DNA of 6,204 bases from Bacteroidota bacterium (GTDB taxonomy: Bacteria; Bacteroidota; Ignavibacteria; UBA10030; UBA8401). The translations under genes were made by a program, and so were the position numbers. The notes beneath the pieces are model-generated. The model did no database searches, was not told the origin of the DNA, and was given only the letters and a program-made list of their open reading frames with translations. Below, piece after piece: positions 1 through 6,204 of the stretch. The number at the start of each line of letters is the position of its first letter. Position 1 is the stretch's first letter. The stretch is taken from positions 1 through 6,204 of the forward strand of contig JALNZH010000225.1 in assembly GCA_023229405.1 (NCBI GenBank). Direction: 5' to 3'.

Positions 1-1655
1 TTCTTGAGGAACTTCCGAAACTGTCGATTATGCAGAATGGCATGACGTATGCGTTAGAACCGGTTAGTCCTGTGGTGAAGCAGGGGGAGCATTACGAACT
101 TCATCTGTCGTCATCGAAAAACCTTCAGCTGCATATGCCGGTAACGTTTACGGTTGCGCTTGAAAAAAATATTGAATCAACAGAAATGCTAGTTCCGCAA
201 TCACTCTGGCCGGGCTTTAAGAAGTTCAGTAATTTAAAGAACGAAGGTGAAGCGGCATTGTCCTCCGGGAAATATTCCGATGCATTGCATGCGTTCGAAC
301 AACTGCTGAGCGATCGTGCGCTCGCTATCTTTCCGGATTTCGAGCCGGTGTATGCGCACCGATATGCATCATACCGCGATCTATTTGACGGTTATGTCCG
401 AAGTTTCGACGAATCACTCGCCAGCGACTCGGAGACGAAACAGAAGATTACAGTAACAGAAGAATTTCTGACGAAGTTTACGTTCGTGAACGACAATGCG
501 GTGAAAGAACAGTTGGTGAATATGCAAACGAACGACAGTACTGCACTGCTTCGCGATTCGGCAAAATCGATGGTTGAACGAACTACATTTGTGCTGGATT
601 CACTTAATCAGGCACTGGATGAACAGACCATCCGGTGGATTGTTCTTGGATCATCGGCGGGGAAGATCGATTTTAAATACAAATATGTGATTGAAACGCT
701 GACATCCGCCTACCTCTCCATGAATTTTGCCGACACGTCTGTATCAAAACTAAAAACAATCGTCGGTGAGGATTTGACGGCACGACTGCAAAAATATTCA
801 TTGCTCAATTCGTATGAAACATTTCTGCGGGTGGTGAACAAACGGTGGTCGATGCGGGAGCCGATGTACCCCGATGGTTTTCTTCAAAACCTGGGGAATG
901 ATACGGCACAATTTCCGCTCCCGTATTATTCCATGCTGAAGGCTGTAGAAGATTTTTATAAAAAAGATTTTGCATCATCCAAAATGGAAATTACTCAGGT
1001 AATGCGGAAAAGTTATGCTTACGAACTGACGGAGCGGATCGATCAATTGCGCATTCTGATCAATACCATCGAAAAAAATGTGCCGATGGAGGTACTGCAG
1101 CGAATTAAGGATGGCTATAAAGCGGAGGAACGAGGAGACAACGACAAAGCAATCGAACAATATAAGGATGCCATTTTGATTGCAGAAGATTATGCTCCCG
1201 CCGCATTTGCGCTGGGAAAATTGTACGACCGGAACGGCGACAGTTACACGGCGAATAATTTTTTCCAGAAGGCGGTTACCGCCGATTCCCAGTATTATAC
1301 GGCGTATCGATTCCTCTATATCAACTTCTTTAAGAATGCCAATTTTAAACCGATGATCGATTTACTAACACTAGCGATCAATTACGGCAACGACTTTTTC
1401 GATATTCATTATTATCTCGGCATCGCCTATAATGGATCTGCACAATTCGATCTTGCCATTCAGCAGTATGAACGGGCGCTGGAATTGAACAGCAAAAGTA
1501 CCGACGCCAATATTCAGGCAGGGATTTCGTATCAGAACATGAAATCCTACACCAAGGCACGCGAATATTTTCGGCGGGCCATTTCCATCGATCCCGAAAA
1601 TCAAATGGCAACTGATAATTTAAAACGGTTGGATGAACTGCAAAAGAAAATGTAA
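1..1655 (+). CDS. TPR-repeat protein, 5'-truncated by the window edge
   Basis: The reading frame is open from base 3 (LEELPKLSI, then Met at 30) to the TAA at 1653-1655, so the true start probably lies outside the window and Met30 need not be the start; 550 residues are visible. The first ~60 residues read like the end of a beta-rich domain and match nothing I recognise. An isolated TPR-like helix pair follows (about 225-320, with EGEAALSSGKYSDALHAFEQ). The centre (about 330-1080) is helical without clear repeats. From about 1092 to 1610 there are five consecutive ~34-residue TPR units, with typical signatures such as YYLGIAYNGSAQFDLAIQQY and AREYFRRAISIDPEN. TPR arrays are protein-interaction scaffolds; the partner cannot be deduced here. 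No enzymatic motif or membrane segment is visible in this part. A terminator hairpin begins 38 bp after the stop. TPR assignment is firm, specific function unknown. Confidence 0.9.
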   Translation, partial: LEELPKLSIMQNGMTYALEPVSPVVKQGEHYELHLSSSKNLQLHMPVTFTVALEKNIESTEMLVPQSLWPGFKKFSNLKNEGEAALSSGKYSDALHAFEQLLSDRALAIFPDFEPVYAHRYASYRDLFDGYVRSFDESLASDSETKQKITVTEEFLTKFTFVNDNAVKEQLVNMQTNDSTALLRDSAKSMVERTTFVLDSLNQALDEQTIRWIVLGSSAGKIDFKYKYVIETLTSAYLSMNFADTSVSKLKTIVGEDLTARLQKYSLLNSYETFLRVVNKRWSMREPMYPDGFLQNLGNDTAQFPLPYYSMLKAVEDFYKKDFASSKMEITQVMRKSYAYELTERIDQLRILINTIEKNVPMEVLQRIKDGYKAEERGDNDKAIEQYKDAILIAEDYAPAAFALGKLYDRNGDSYTANNFFQKAVTADSQYYTAYRFLYINFFKNANFKPMIDLLTLAINYGNDFFDIHYYLGIAYNGSAQFDLAIQQYERALELNSKSTDANIQAGISYQNMKSYTKAREYFRRAISIDPENQMATDNLKRLDELQKKM

Positions 1656-1693
1656 GTCTGTCCGCCGCCATGAGTGCGGAGTTGATAACCGAG

Positions 1694-1726
1694 AATGCCA
1701 TAACGAATCGTTATGGCATTGTTCTT
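1694..1726 (+). terminator. Rho-independent terminator hairpin of the TPR gene, T-tail interrupted by the intron
   Basis: A perfect 12-bp stem (1694-1705 AATGCCATAACG with 1709-1720 CGTTATGGCATT) closes a 3-nt loop (AAT). In the present sequence it is followed by only GTTCTT (1721-1726) before the intron begins. If the intron 1727-2810 is removed, the tail becomes GTTCTTTTGATTTT, a proper T-rich terminator tract. It lies 38 bp after the TPR gene stop codon. The stem is seen directly; terminator function is inferred. Confidence 0.8.
1721..1726 (+). other. Candidate IBS1 (intron-binding site 1) in the 5' exon
   Basis: GTTCTT lies between the terminator stem and the proposed intron start. In group IIC introns the 5' exon is recognised as a terminator stem-loop followed by a short U-rich IBS1. 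A possible partner, EBS1, is GAGAA at 1934-1938 in domain I; it can pair with UUCUU (1722-1726) over five bases with one G-U wobble. AAGGAC in the stretch CTGAAGGACGC (about 1840) also pairs, but that stretch resembles a conserved domain I motif and is the less likely guide. Pairing is by eye only. Confidence 0.4.
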
Positions 1727-2060
1727 GTGTGCCGTGCAGTAATATCAACTTAGAGGTTAAAGTCCTCTTATCACCGAACGCAAGCCGGGTGATATAGTCA
1801 AGCGTAGGGTGTTCGTCGTGAGATGGAATCTGAAGGACGCAAGATAAAAATCCAGACCGAAGCAACAAGCCCGCCTATGGCGGGCAAGCGAACCAGAGGT
1901 GGCTTTCCACATTGACGATCCGCCAATAACACGGAGAAGTCAGCTACACAACAATCGGCTCAGCAATCCTGAGGGGTAGTGTGCAAAAGGAGGCTGAGGA
2001 CGCGGGTAGTGATTACGGTCGGTATGGAAGGGAAGCTGATGGTATGACCGCGGGAGATCT
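1727..2060 (+). ncRNA. Group II intron domain I and II (ribozyme scaffold and exon recognition)
   Basis: This part is dense in short hairpins, as expected of domain I: AGAGG/CCTCT (1752-1756 with 1764-1768); TATCACC/GGTGATA (about 1769-1793) around AACGCAAG; GCCCGCC/GGCGGGC with a TAT loop (1869-1885); GTGG/CCAC with a CTTT loop (1899-1910); and CTCAG/CTGAG (1959-1973). The order of conserved stretches follows the O. iheyensis intron as I remember it. The end of domain II is approximate; GGGAGATCT (2052-2060) corresponds to the GGGGAGGUCU near the domain III start of that intron. Domain III probably continues to about 2175. Confidence 0.6.
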
Positions 2061-2175
2061 CGTACAGTCGATTATGAGAGAGGGAGGCGCAAAAGCCGGA
2101 AAGAATCTGCAAGGATACGTGAAGGGACTCTGCTGTGAGGAAACAGACTGGAATGGAAGCAGCAGTGGTAAACGC

Positions 2176-2734
2176 GAAAGATTATTCCCCGTCATACTTG
2201 TCCAAAATACATTGATGAAAATTGGAAAACACATATTCTCTTCTTTTCTTGACGGGGCTCCGAAGGAATGCCGACATGGTATAAAGATTTGGCGACACAA
2301 GATAAAGAAGCACAAGAACCCCTTGCGAAATGTAACGCGCACGATGAATCCCGTTCGCACTTGCCCGTAGATGGCAAAAAACACCATCAAAAGTTCCTTC
2401 CTGATTTCAGACCTCCCCTCTGTATCTCCCCCATTACAGGGGGAGAAATAATTCGCTCAATCCTCCTAAATTTCGCTCCCTCCCACATCTCATCCAACAC
2501 TGTAAGAAATGTAGGGGAGGACTTACTTTTCTCAACATAACATATCTTCCATAAATCCACCTGTTTCGATAAATTTTTGTCAATAAGGGTTTTATTTTGG
2601 ACAGCGATGATTCCCCGTAAGGAATTACAGAATCGCAAAAGAATGCATCCAGGAACAGAATGTTGGCATCAAGCTAAGCATTGGTGAAACGTTGACCAAT
2701 TCTTGGGCTCCCTGCAATGGGGCAACCTTACAGG
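2176..2734 (+). other. Intron domain IV region without a coding gene
   Basis: In full-length group II introns this position holds the reverse transcriptase/maturase gene. Here about 560 bp contain frequent stops in all frames and none of the expected reverse transcriptase motifs (for example no YADD). What is visible: an 8-bp inverted repeat CCCCGTCA (2187-2194) and TGACGGGG (2250-2257) enclosing 55 bp; a fold-back palindromic element (2409-2523); and an AT-rich stretch (about 2524-2600). The open frames crossing this region have no recognisable family and overlap ribozyme structure. Boundaries of domain IV are approximate. Confidence 0.5.
2409..2523 (+). repeat. Fold-back palindromic element nested in intron domain IV
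   Basis: Outer arms AGACCTCCCCT (2409-2419) and AGGGGAGGACT (2513-2523) are complementary at 10 of 11 positions. Inside lies a perfect 8-bp hairpin, TCTCCCCC (2425-2432) and GGGGGAGA (2439-2446), with loop ATTACA. A third inverted pair (ACAT 2485-2488 with ATGT 2509-2512, extended by CCTCCC/GGGGAGG) competes with the outer arms. Two near-copies of about 20 bp, centred on ATTCGCTCAATCCTCC and ATTTCGCTCCCTCCC (about 2450-2483), add an imperfect direct repeat. The C-run/G-run arms resemble the short CCTCCCC/GGGGAGG palindromic intergenic repeats common in FCB genomes. The mobility mechanism is unknown. Confidence 0.55.
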
Positions 2735-2768
2735 AAAGCCGTATACGGGAAATACGTCCGTACGGTTT
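2735..2768 (+). ncRNA. Group II intron domain V (catalytic hairpin)
   Basis: Exactly 34 nt, the canonical domain V length. The lower helix pairs AAAGCCGTA (2735-2743) with TACGGTTT and carries the catalytic AGC triad (2737-2739), opposite GTT. U2744 and G2760 can form the usual wobble next to a 2-nt bulge (CC, 2758-2759; normally AC or CG). A GAAA tetraloop sits at positions 15-18 of the domain (2749-2752), as expected. The distal helix is imperfect: A2745-U2757, C2746-G2756 and G2747-C2755 pair, G2748 can wobble with U2753, and A2754 is left bulged. This may reflect decay or tolerated variation. Confidence 0.75.
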
Positions 2769-2771
2769 GAT

Positions 2772-2810
2772 GAGGGAACGGCGGTTCTTACGAATCTCCT
2801 CCTACTCTAT
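2772..2810 (+). ncRNA. Group II intron domain VI with branch-point A and 3' splice site
   Basis: GAG (2772-2774) pairs with CTC (2805-2807); GGA (2775-2777) pairs with TCC (2800-2802), leaving T2803 and A2804 bulged. A distal hairpin GGTTC (2783-2787) with GAATC (2792-2796) closes a TTAC loop. A2804 is the expected lariat branch point, followed by six bases (CTCTAT) to the proposed 3' splice site after 2810. The terminal AT fits the AY rule, and branch-point spacing equals that of well-studied group II introns. Confidence 0.72.
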
Positions 2811-2845
2811 TTGATTTTCGCTGCGGATTAATTACTATTACTTTC

Positions 2846-5770
2846 ATGAAAAAGTTAGCCTTCATCATTCTCTGCTTCGTCCCTGGTTTTGCTAATGCTC
2901 AACACGTCCCGATGCAGCAATATTCCACTCGCGATGGCTTACTCTCGAATTTCGTTACCGAACTGTACCAAGATTCCCGGGGATATTTATGGATTGGAAC
3001 CGATGAAGGATTCAGTGTTTTTGACGGGAATAAATTCCGCAATACCATTTTTGATGATACGAAAGTGCGGGGATATGTTAATGCAATTGTGGAAGCTAAA
3101 ACACAACCGGGCGTAATGTGGATGGGAACGAATGGCGGTGGAGTGATACGGTATCACGATGGGCAAATAACATCATTTGATATTGGAACGACACTTTCAT
3201 CGAATAGTGTAAACGGAATGCTTGAAAATGCCGATGGCTCGTTGTGGTGCGGCACCGATGACGGATTATATTATTTTGACGGTATTTCTTCAAAGAAATT
3301 TGATTTCCCCGAGGTCGGTCAATATTCAAAATTTGTCAGGGACCTTCAAGGCACAATATGGCTGCATTCCGAAAAATCTTTAGCACTGTTTTCTCCCGAA
3401 CGTCAAACAGTCTATTTTCCCGAGAACAGTGAAATTCCGCGGGATAGTGTGGTTGGCATCAATGCGCTTTCAGACAGTTCGGTAGCCATCAGTGTCATCG
3501 GTCCGATCGTCTACATCGTGAAGGAATTATCCGTCGTTAAAAAATTGCACCTCCCGACGACGGCGGTTCAAAACGTCGTGCTCGATGATGAGGGGCAATA
3601 TTGGATGACAACACCGGAAGGAATTTATACTCATCAACAAATCGGCTCGACAGTAAGGGAACGTTTGCTAACGACTGCAAATGGCATTCCGGCCAACGAT
3701 ATGAACCTTACGTTTCGAGATCGGGAAAATAATCTCTGGTTCAGCAGTTCCGGTAAGGGATTGATGAAAATTGAAGCGCAGCCGCCGATCCAATTTTCGT
3801 TCCCGGGAATGTCCGGTAAAGCTGTCGTTGATTCAACGGGACATGTGTGGATCGCTTCATCGAATGGGTTGTATGAACTATGGCAGGATGCCACAAGTCG
3901 TTGGCAGAATTCACTTCACTTGCTCGGAAGTATCAACCACCGTATTGTCCCGGTCGCCATAGCATTCGATCCAAGTGATCGTATCTGGATCACAGCCTTA
4001 GATGGTTCTCTCCGCGGCTTTTCCGTCAACAGAAAAGATCATGCGCCATCTGTCGTAACGCTTCAGTCGTCGTTAACGGAGCACGATGGTTTTCCCAAAG
4101 CGCTTTCCGTAACGCTGCTGGCTGATTCGAAAAATATTGTTTGGTATTGTATGCTGAACGGAGGACTCGTCGGTGTTGATGTTTCTCACCATCCGACCAT
4201 CACTGCACGATTTGATTATCCGCATCAGACGCGTTTGCGTGATATACGGGAACTGTATGAAGACAAGACAGGGACAATCTGGGCGCTTGGTTTTGATCCC
4301 GCAACGGAAGCATTCAAACAAAAAAATGACATGTGGTGTGTAGATTCTGCAAACGCAACGCTTGCACAGTTGCCCGATGGAATTTATCGCTCAATCGCTC
4401 ACACGAACGACGGAGCATTCTGGTTCGGCAGCCGATACAATGGGTTATTCCGAATACTAGGGGACTCTGTCCGCCGATATTCTCTTAAGGATGGAATGAT
4501 CAGCAATCAAATCTGGACGATCGCTGAAACGTCAGGCGGCGGATTGCTAATCGGTTCACAGGCGGGGCTGATGTTTATTCCGGACATTCAGGATGTCCAT
4601 TTTACATCGTTTCAGCAGCTTACACAATCTCCTGTGCGGGTGGTGGAAGAAGGCAAAGAGTTTTCGTTTGCCATCACACATTATGAAATGACGATATTTA
4701 AAACTCCACGCGCAATCACCGAAAGGGAATTTCCCCCGGTACTTTTCACTTCGCTGAACGTCAATGGAAAAGAGCATGCCATTGGCGATGCGATTGAATT
4801 GTCCCACGATGAAAATACCCTCTCGATCGATTTCACCGCGGTGACATTCCGGAATACCGGCGCCCTTCGTTTTCAGTACAAACTTGATCCGGTGGAAAGC
4901 GAGTGGAGAGAAATTACGACGCAGCGATCTGTAACGTATGCAGGTCTGTCGCCTAATAACTATGTATTTATGGTGCGTGTGGTGAACCAGGATGGAAAAA
5001 CAAGCGAAGTACCGGGTGAATTGCATTTCACAATTGCTTCGCCGATCTGGATGCGATGGTGGTTTGTCAGTGTTGTCATCCTCTGTTTGACGGGAGGCAT
5101 TATCTTCGTAGAACGGATTCGCGTGCGCCGTCTACTGGAAATCGAGAAGATTCGATCCCGAATTGCGGCAGATCTGCATGATGATATCGGATCGGGATTG
5201 ACCCGCATTGCATTATTATCCGATATGATCAAACGTCAGTCTATTGCCGAAACGAACACCGACAACGACCAATTTAGCGTATCATCGCTGACGGAAAAAG
5301 TTGGCGCCATATCACGCGAACTCGTTGATGCCATGATTGACGTGGTATGGTCGATCGATCCGAAGAATAATTCAATGGAAAAGCTGCTGCACCGGGTTCA
5401 GACGTTTGCTACCGAAGTATGCGAAGCGAAGGAGATTGAATTGACATTCTCCGCCGCAAAAGGAGTTAACCAGTGTAAAGTAGGTTCCGACAGTATCCGT
5501 GCAGTGTTGCTTGTGGCGAAGGAAGCACTGGCAAACATTGCACGTCATTCGGACGCAAGGAACACCGTTGTTTCTTTTTCAATGTCCAACCATCAATTAC
5601 TCATGGAAATTTGCGATGATGGGAAAGGGTTTGTGATTGAAGAATTGTCACGAATGAACGGGCTGACGAATATGCAGACACGGATTGAAAAGAACGGCGG
5701 AACATTTACCGTCACCGGGGTACCGGGAGGAGGAACCGGCATTCTTGCTACAATCCCGTTGCCGCAATAA
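2846..5770 (+). CDS. Two-component sensor histidine kinase with beta-propeller (Reg_prop) sensor, Y_Y_Y and HisKA_3 domains
   Basis: A 974-aa inner-membrane sensor kinase. Residues 1-18 are a signal peptide (KK, hydrophobic core, ANA|Q cleavage). Residues ~26-580 hold about 12 propeller repeats of the type DSRGYLWIGTDEGFSVF, a periplasmic sensor probably folding as two propellers. A Y_Y_Y domain (about 672-733) precedes one membrane helix (about 738-757). The cytoplasmic part has a HisKA_3 dimerisation domain with phospho-acceptor His778 (ADLHDDIGSGL) and the family's VVWSIDP stretch. The ATPase domain has N-box EALAN (N897), D-box DDGKGF (D924/D925) and glycine loop GGGTG (961-965). It ends there: no fused receiver or DNA-binding domain, unlike the one-piece hybrid systems common in Bacteroidota. 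The start at 2846 directly precedes the signal peptide; no Shine-Dalgarno is seen. The next gene, 53 bp on, is its probable response regulator. The ligand is not deducible; no sugar-utilisation genes are in view. Confidence 0.95.
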   Translation: MKKLAFIILCFVPGFANAQHVPMQQYSTRDGLLSNFVTELYQDSRGYLWIGTDEGFSVFDGNKFRNTIFDDTKVRGYVNAIVEAKTQPGVMWMGTNGGGVIRYHDGQITSFDIGTTLSSNSVNGMLENADGSLWCGTDDGLYYFDGISSKKFDFPEVGQYSKFVRDLQGTIWLHSEKSLALFSPERQTVYFPENSEIPRDSVVGINALSDSSVAISVIGPIVYIVKELSVVKKLHLPTTAVQNVVLDDEGQYWMTTPEGIYTHQQIGSTVRERLLTTANGIPANDMNLTFRDRENNLWFSSSGKGLMKIEAQPPIQFSFPGMSGKAVVDSTGHVWIASSNGLYELWQDATSRWQNSLHLLGSINHRIVPVAIAFDPSDRIWITALDGSLRGFSVNRKDHAPSVVTLQSSLTEHDGFPKALSVTLLADSKNIVWYCMLNGGLVGVDVSHHPTITARFDYPHQTRLRDIRELYEDKTGTIWALGFDPATEAFKQKNDMWCVDSANATLAQLPDGIYRSIAHTNDGAFWFGSRYNGLFRILGDSVRRYSLKDGMISNQIWTIAETSGGGLLIGSQAGLMFIPDIQDVHFTSFQQLTQSPVRVVEEGKEFSFAITHYEMTIFKTPRAITEREFPPVLFTSLNVNGKEHAIGDAIELSHDENTLSIDFTAVTFRNTGALRFQYKLDPVESEWREITTQRSVTYAGLSPNNYVFMVRVVNQDGKTSEVPGELHFTIASPIWMRWWFVSVVILCLTGGIIFVERIRVRRLLEIEKIRSRIAADLHDDIGSGLTRIALLSDMIKRQSIAETNTDNDQFSVSSLTEKVGAISRELVDAMIDVVWSIDPKNNSMEKLLHRVQTFATEVCEAKEIELTFSAAKGVNQCKVGSDSIRAVLLVAKEALANIARHSDARNTVVSFSMSNHQLLMEICDDGKGFVIEELSRMNGLTNMQTRIEKNGGTFTVTGVPGGGTGILATIPLPQ

Positions 5771-5787
5771 AACTGAATGAATGTATA

Positions 5788-5804
5788 GTTGAGACATGCT
5801 CAAC
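5788..5804 (+). promoter_or_regulatory. Small inverted repeat between kinase and response regulator
   Basis: GTTGAG (5788-5793) and CTCAAC (5799-5804) form a perfect 6-bp stem with loop ACATG in the 53-bp gap. It has no directly adjacent T-run, though ATTTTTT follows 11 bases later (5815-5820). It may be a weak attenuator, an RNA processing site or a short operator; chance is also possible. Confidence 0.3.
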
Positions 5805-5823
5805 GAAATGGTATATTTTTTAC

Positions 5824-6204
5824 ATGATGACGGCACAGAGGATGATAAACGGGCATTCGACATTTAAAGTGATCAACGTTGCCATTGTTGATGACGATGA
5901 AGAAATACGCAGTGGATTAAGCTGGATCATCAAAAATTCCGAAGGATACCATCTTACGGGTGTCTATAAAAATTGCACTGAAGCAGTGGAAGGAATTGCC
6001 GAACAGGTACCGGATGTTGTGTTGATGGATATCGGTTTGCCGGGGAAATCGGGGATTGATTGCGTGCGTGAGCTGAAGGAACGGAATCCCGAGGTGCAAT
6101 TTGTGATGCAAACCGTGTATGCGGACGATGACAATATTTTTGAATCGCTGCGGGCTGGTGCGGTTGGGTATTTATTAAAGAAAACACCCACCACGAAGTT
6201 TTTG
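5824..6204 (+). CDS. Response regulator, NarL/FixJ-type receiver domain, 3'-truncated by the window edge
   Basis: The frame runs open from ATG 5824 to the window end: 127 residues, essentially one receiver (REC) domain. Visible hallmarks are the acidic pocket D23-D25 (VAIVDDDEE), phospho-acceptor Asp69 (VVLMDIGLPGKSG), the switch Thr97 (MQTVY), and conserved Lys119 (GYLLKK). REC domains of this kind, partnered with HisKA_3 kinases, normally continue into a LuxR-type helix-turn-helix of about 60 residues, expected beyond the edge but not seen. About 15 residues precede the first beta strand, so a downstream start is possible: ATG 5842, or GTG 5869 giving a start at VINVAIVDDD. I prefer 5824 because an AT-rich leader (TATATTTTTTAC) precedes it; no start has a well-spaced Shine-Dalgarno. 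It lies 53 bp after the kinase gene on the same strand and is probably its phosphorylation partner and co-transcribed. Confidence 0.9.
   Translation, partial: MMTAQRMINGHSTFKVINVAIVDDDEEIRSGLSWIIKNSEGYHLTGVYKNCTEAVEGIAEQVPDVVLMDIGLPGKSGIDCVRELKERNPEVQFVMQTVYADDDNIFESLRAGAVGYLLKKTPTTKFL

Larger units (their letters stand above)
1727..2810 (+). mobile_element. Group II intron (IIC-like), lacking its maturase/reverse transcriptase gene
   Basis: A self-splicing retroelement of about 1084 bp. The 5' end GTGTG matches the group II consensus GUGYG. The first ~330 bases closely resemble, from memory, domain I to II of the Oceanobacillus iheyensis IIC intron: GTGTGCC followed by GTGCAG, a GAGG/CCTC hairpin, AACGCAAG, and the AGGGTGTTCGTCG and GATGGAATCTGAAGGA stretches in the same order, then GAAGGGAAG and GGGAGATCT. 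The 3' end carries a 34-nt domain V and a domain VI with a bulged A, ending CCTACTCTAT, almost as in IIC introns. Insertion just after a terminator hairpin is the IIC target preference. A complete mobile IIC intron is usually about 1.9 kb with a ~420-aa reverse transcriptase; here no such frame exists, so any splicing or mobility would rely on an enzyme supplied elsewhere. Domain V has an AGC triad, whereas IIC usually has CGC, so class assignment is tentative. Confidence 0.82.

Noticed and set aside
1869..1885. GCCCGCC/GGCGGGC hairpin considered as a second terminator
   Set aside because: No T-run follows, and it fits as a domain I hairpin of the intron.
1981..2370. 129-codon open frame starting at GTG 1981
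   Set aside because: It overlaps intron domains I to IV, has low-complexity composition with no recognisable family, and no reverse transcriptase motif. It is best explained as chance reading of ribozyme sequence.
2013..2390. 125-codon open frame on the - strand
   Set aside because: It is antisense to the ribozyme, rich in Phe/Cys/Ser/Pro as is typical of shadow frames, and has no known domain.
2268..2540. 90-codon open frame on the + strand in domain IV
   Set aside because: It runs through the palindromic element and encodes nothing I recognise; there is no ribosome binding site.
2574..2600. Promoter-like TTTG and TATTTTGG in the AT-rich part of domain IV
   Set aside because: The spacing of 13 bases is far from the 19-21 usual for Bacteroidota promoters.
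2661..2733. Possible remnant of the C-terminus of the intron reverse transcriptase just before domain V (frame reading SIGETLTNSWAPCNGATL)
   Set aside because: The TLTNSW-type pattern faintly recalls the end of some maturases, but it is too short and generic to support without a profile search.
2810..2845. Bacteroidota-type promoter (TTTG ... TAnnTTTG) upstream of the kinase
   Set aside because: TTTG at 2810-2813 and TACTATTA at 2833-2840 are a poor match, and the implied start of transcription would fall at or after the ATG.

Overview
The window looks like ordinary chromosome from a moderate-GC bacterium. The large periplasmic-propeller histidine kinase, the TPR protein and the lack of clear Shine-Dalgarno sequences all point to the Bacteroidota/Chlorobiota/Ignavibacteriota (FCB) group. 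This placement is an inference from protein architecture; no marker gene is present.

Layout, all on the + strand: (1) the 3' part of a TPR-repeat protein gene, cut by the left edge and ending at 1655; (2) a strong terminator-type hairpin at 1694-1720; (3) about 1.1 kb without a credible gene (1727-2810), which I read as a compact group II intron ribozyme. It starts with GTGTG, has domain I hairpins, and ends with a 34-nt domain V and a domain VI carrying a bulged A seven bases from the 3' end. It lies six bases past the terminator hairpin, the insertion habit of group IIC introns, and removing it restores an unbroken T-rich terminator tail. The intron has no reverse transcriptase/maturase gene; its domain IV instead holds about 550 bp of non-coding DNA with a roughly 115-bp fold-back palindromic element; (4) a 974-aa membrane sensor histidine kinase (2846-5770) with signal peptide, about 12 propeller repeats, Y_Y_Y domain, one membrane helix and HisKA_3/HATPase domains; (5) the first 127 codons of a response regulator (5824 to the right edge).

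The kinase and response regulator are adjacent and co-directional, and almost certainly form a two-component pair: the extracytoplasmic propeller and Y_Y_Y region would sense a signal, the kinase would autophosphorylate on His778 and pass phosphate to Asp69 of the regulator. The TPR gene is a separate unit insulated by the terminator. The intron's 3' splice site is only 35 bp from the kinase start codon, so the intron forms the region just upstream of the kinase gene. The most notable item is this maturase-less intron sitting inside a terminator, with mixed class features and a nested palindromic element.
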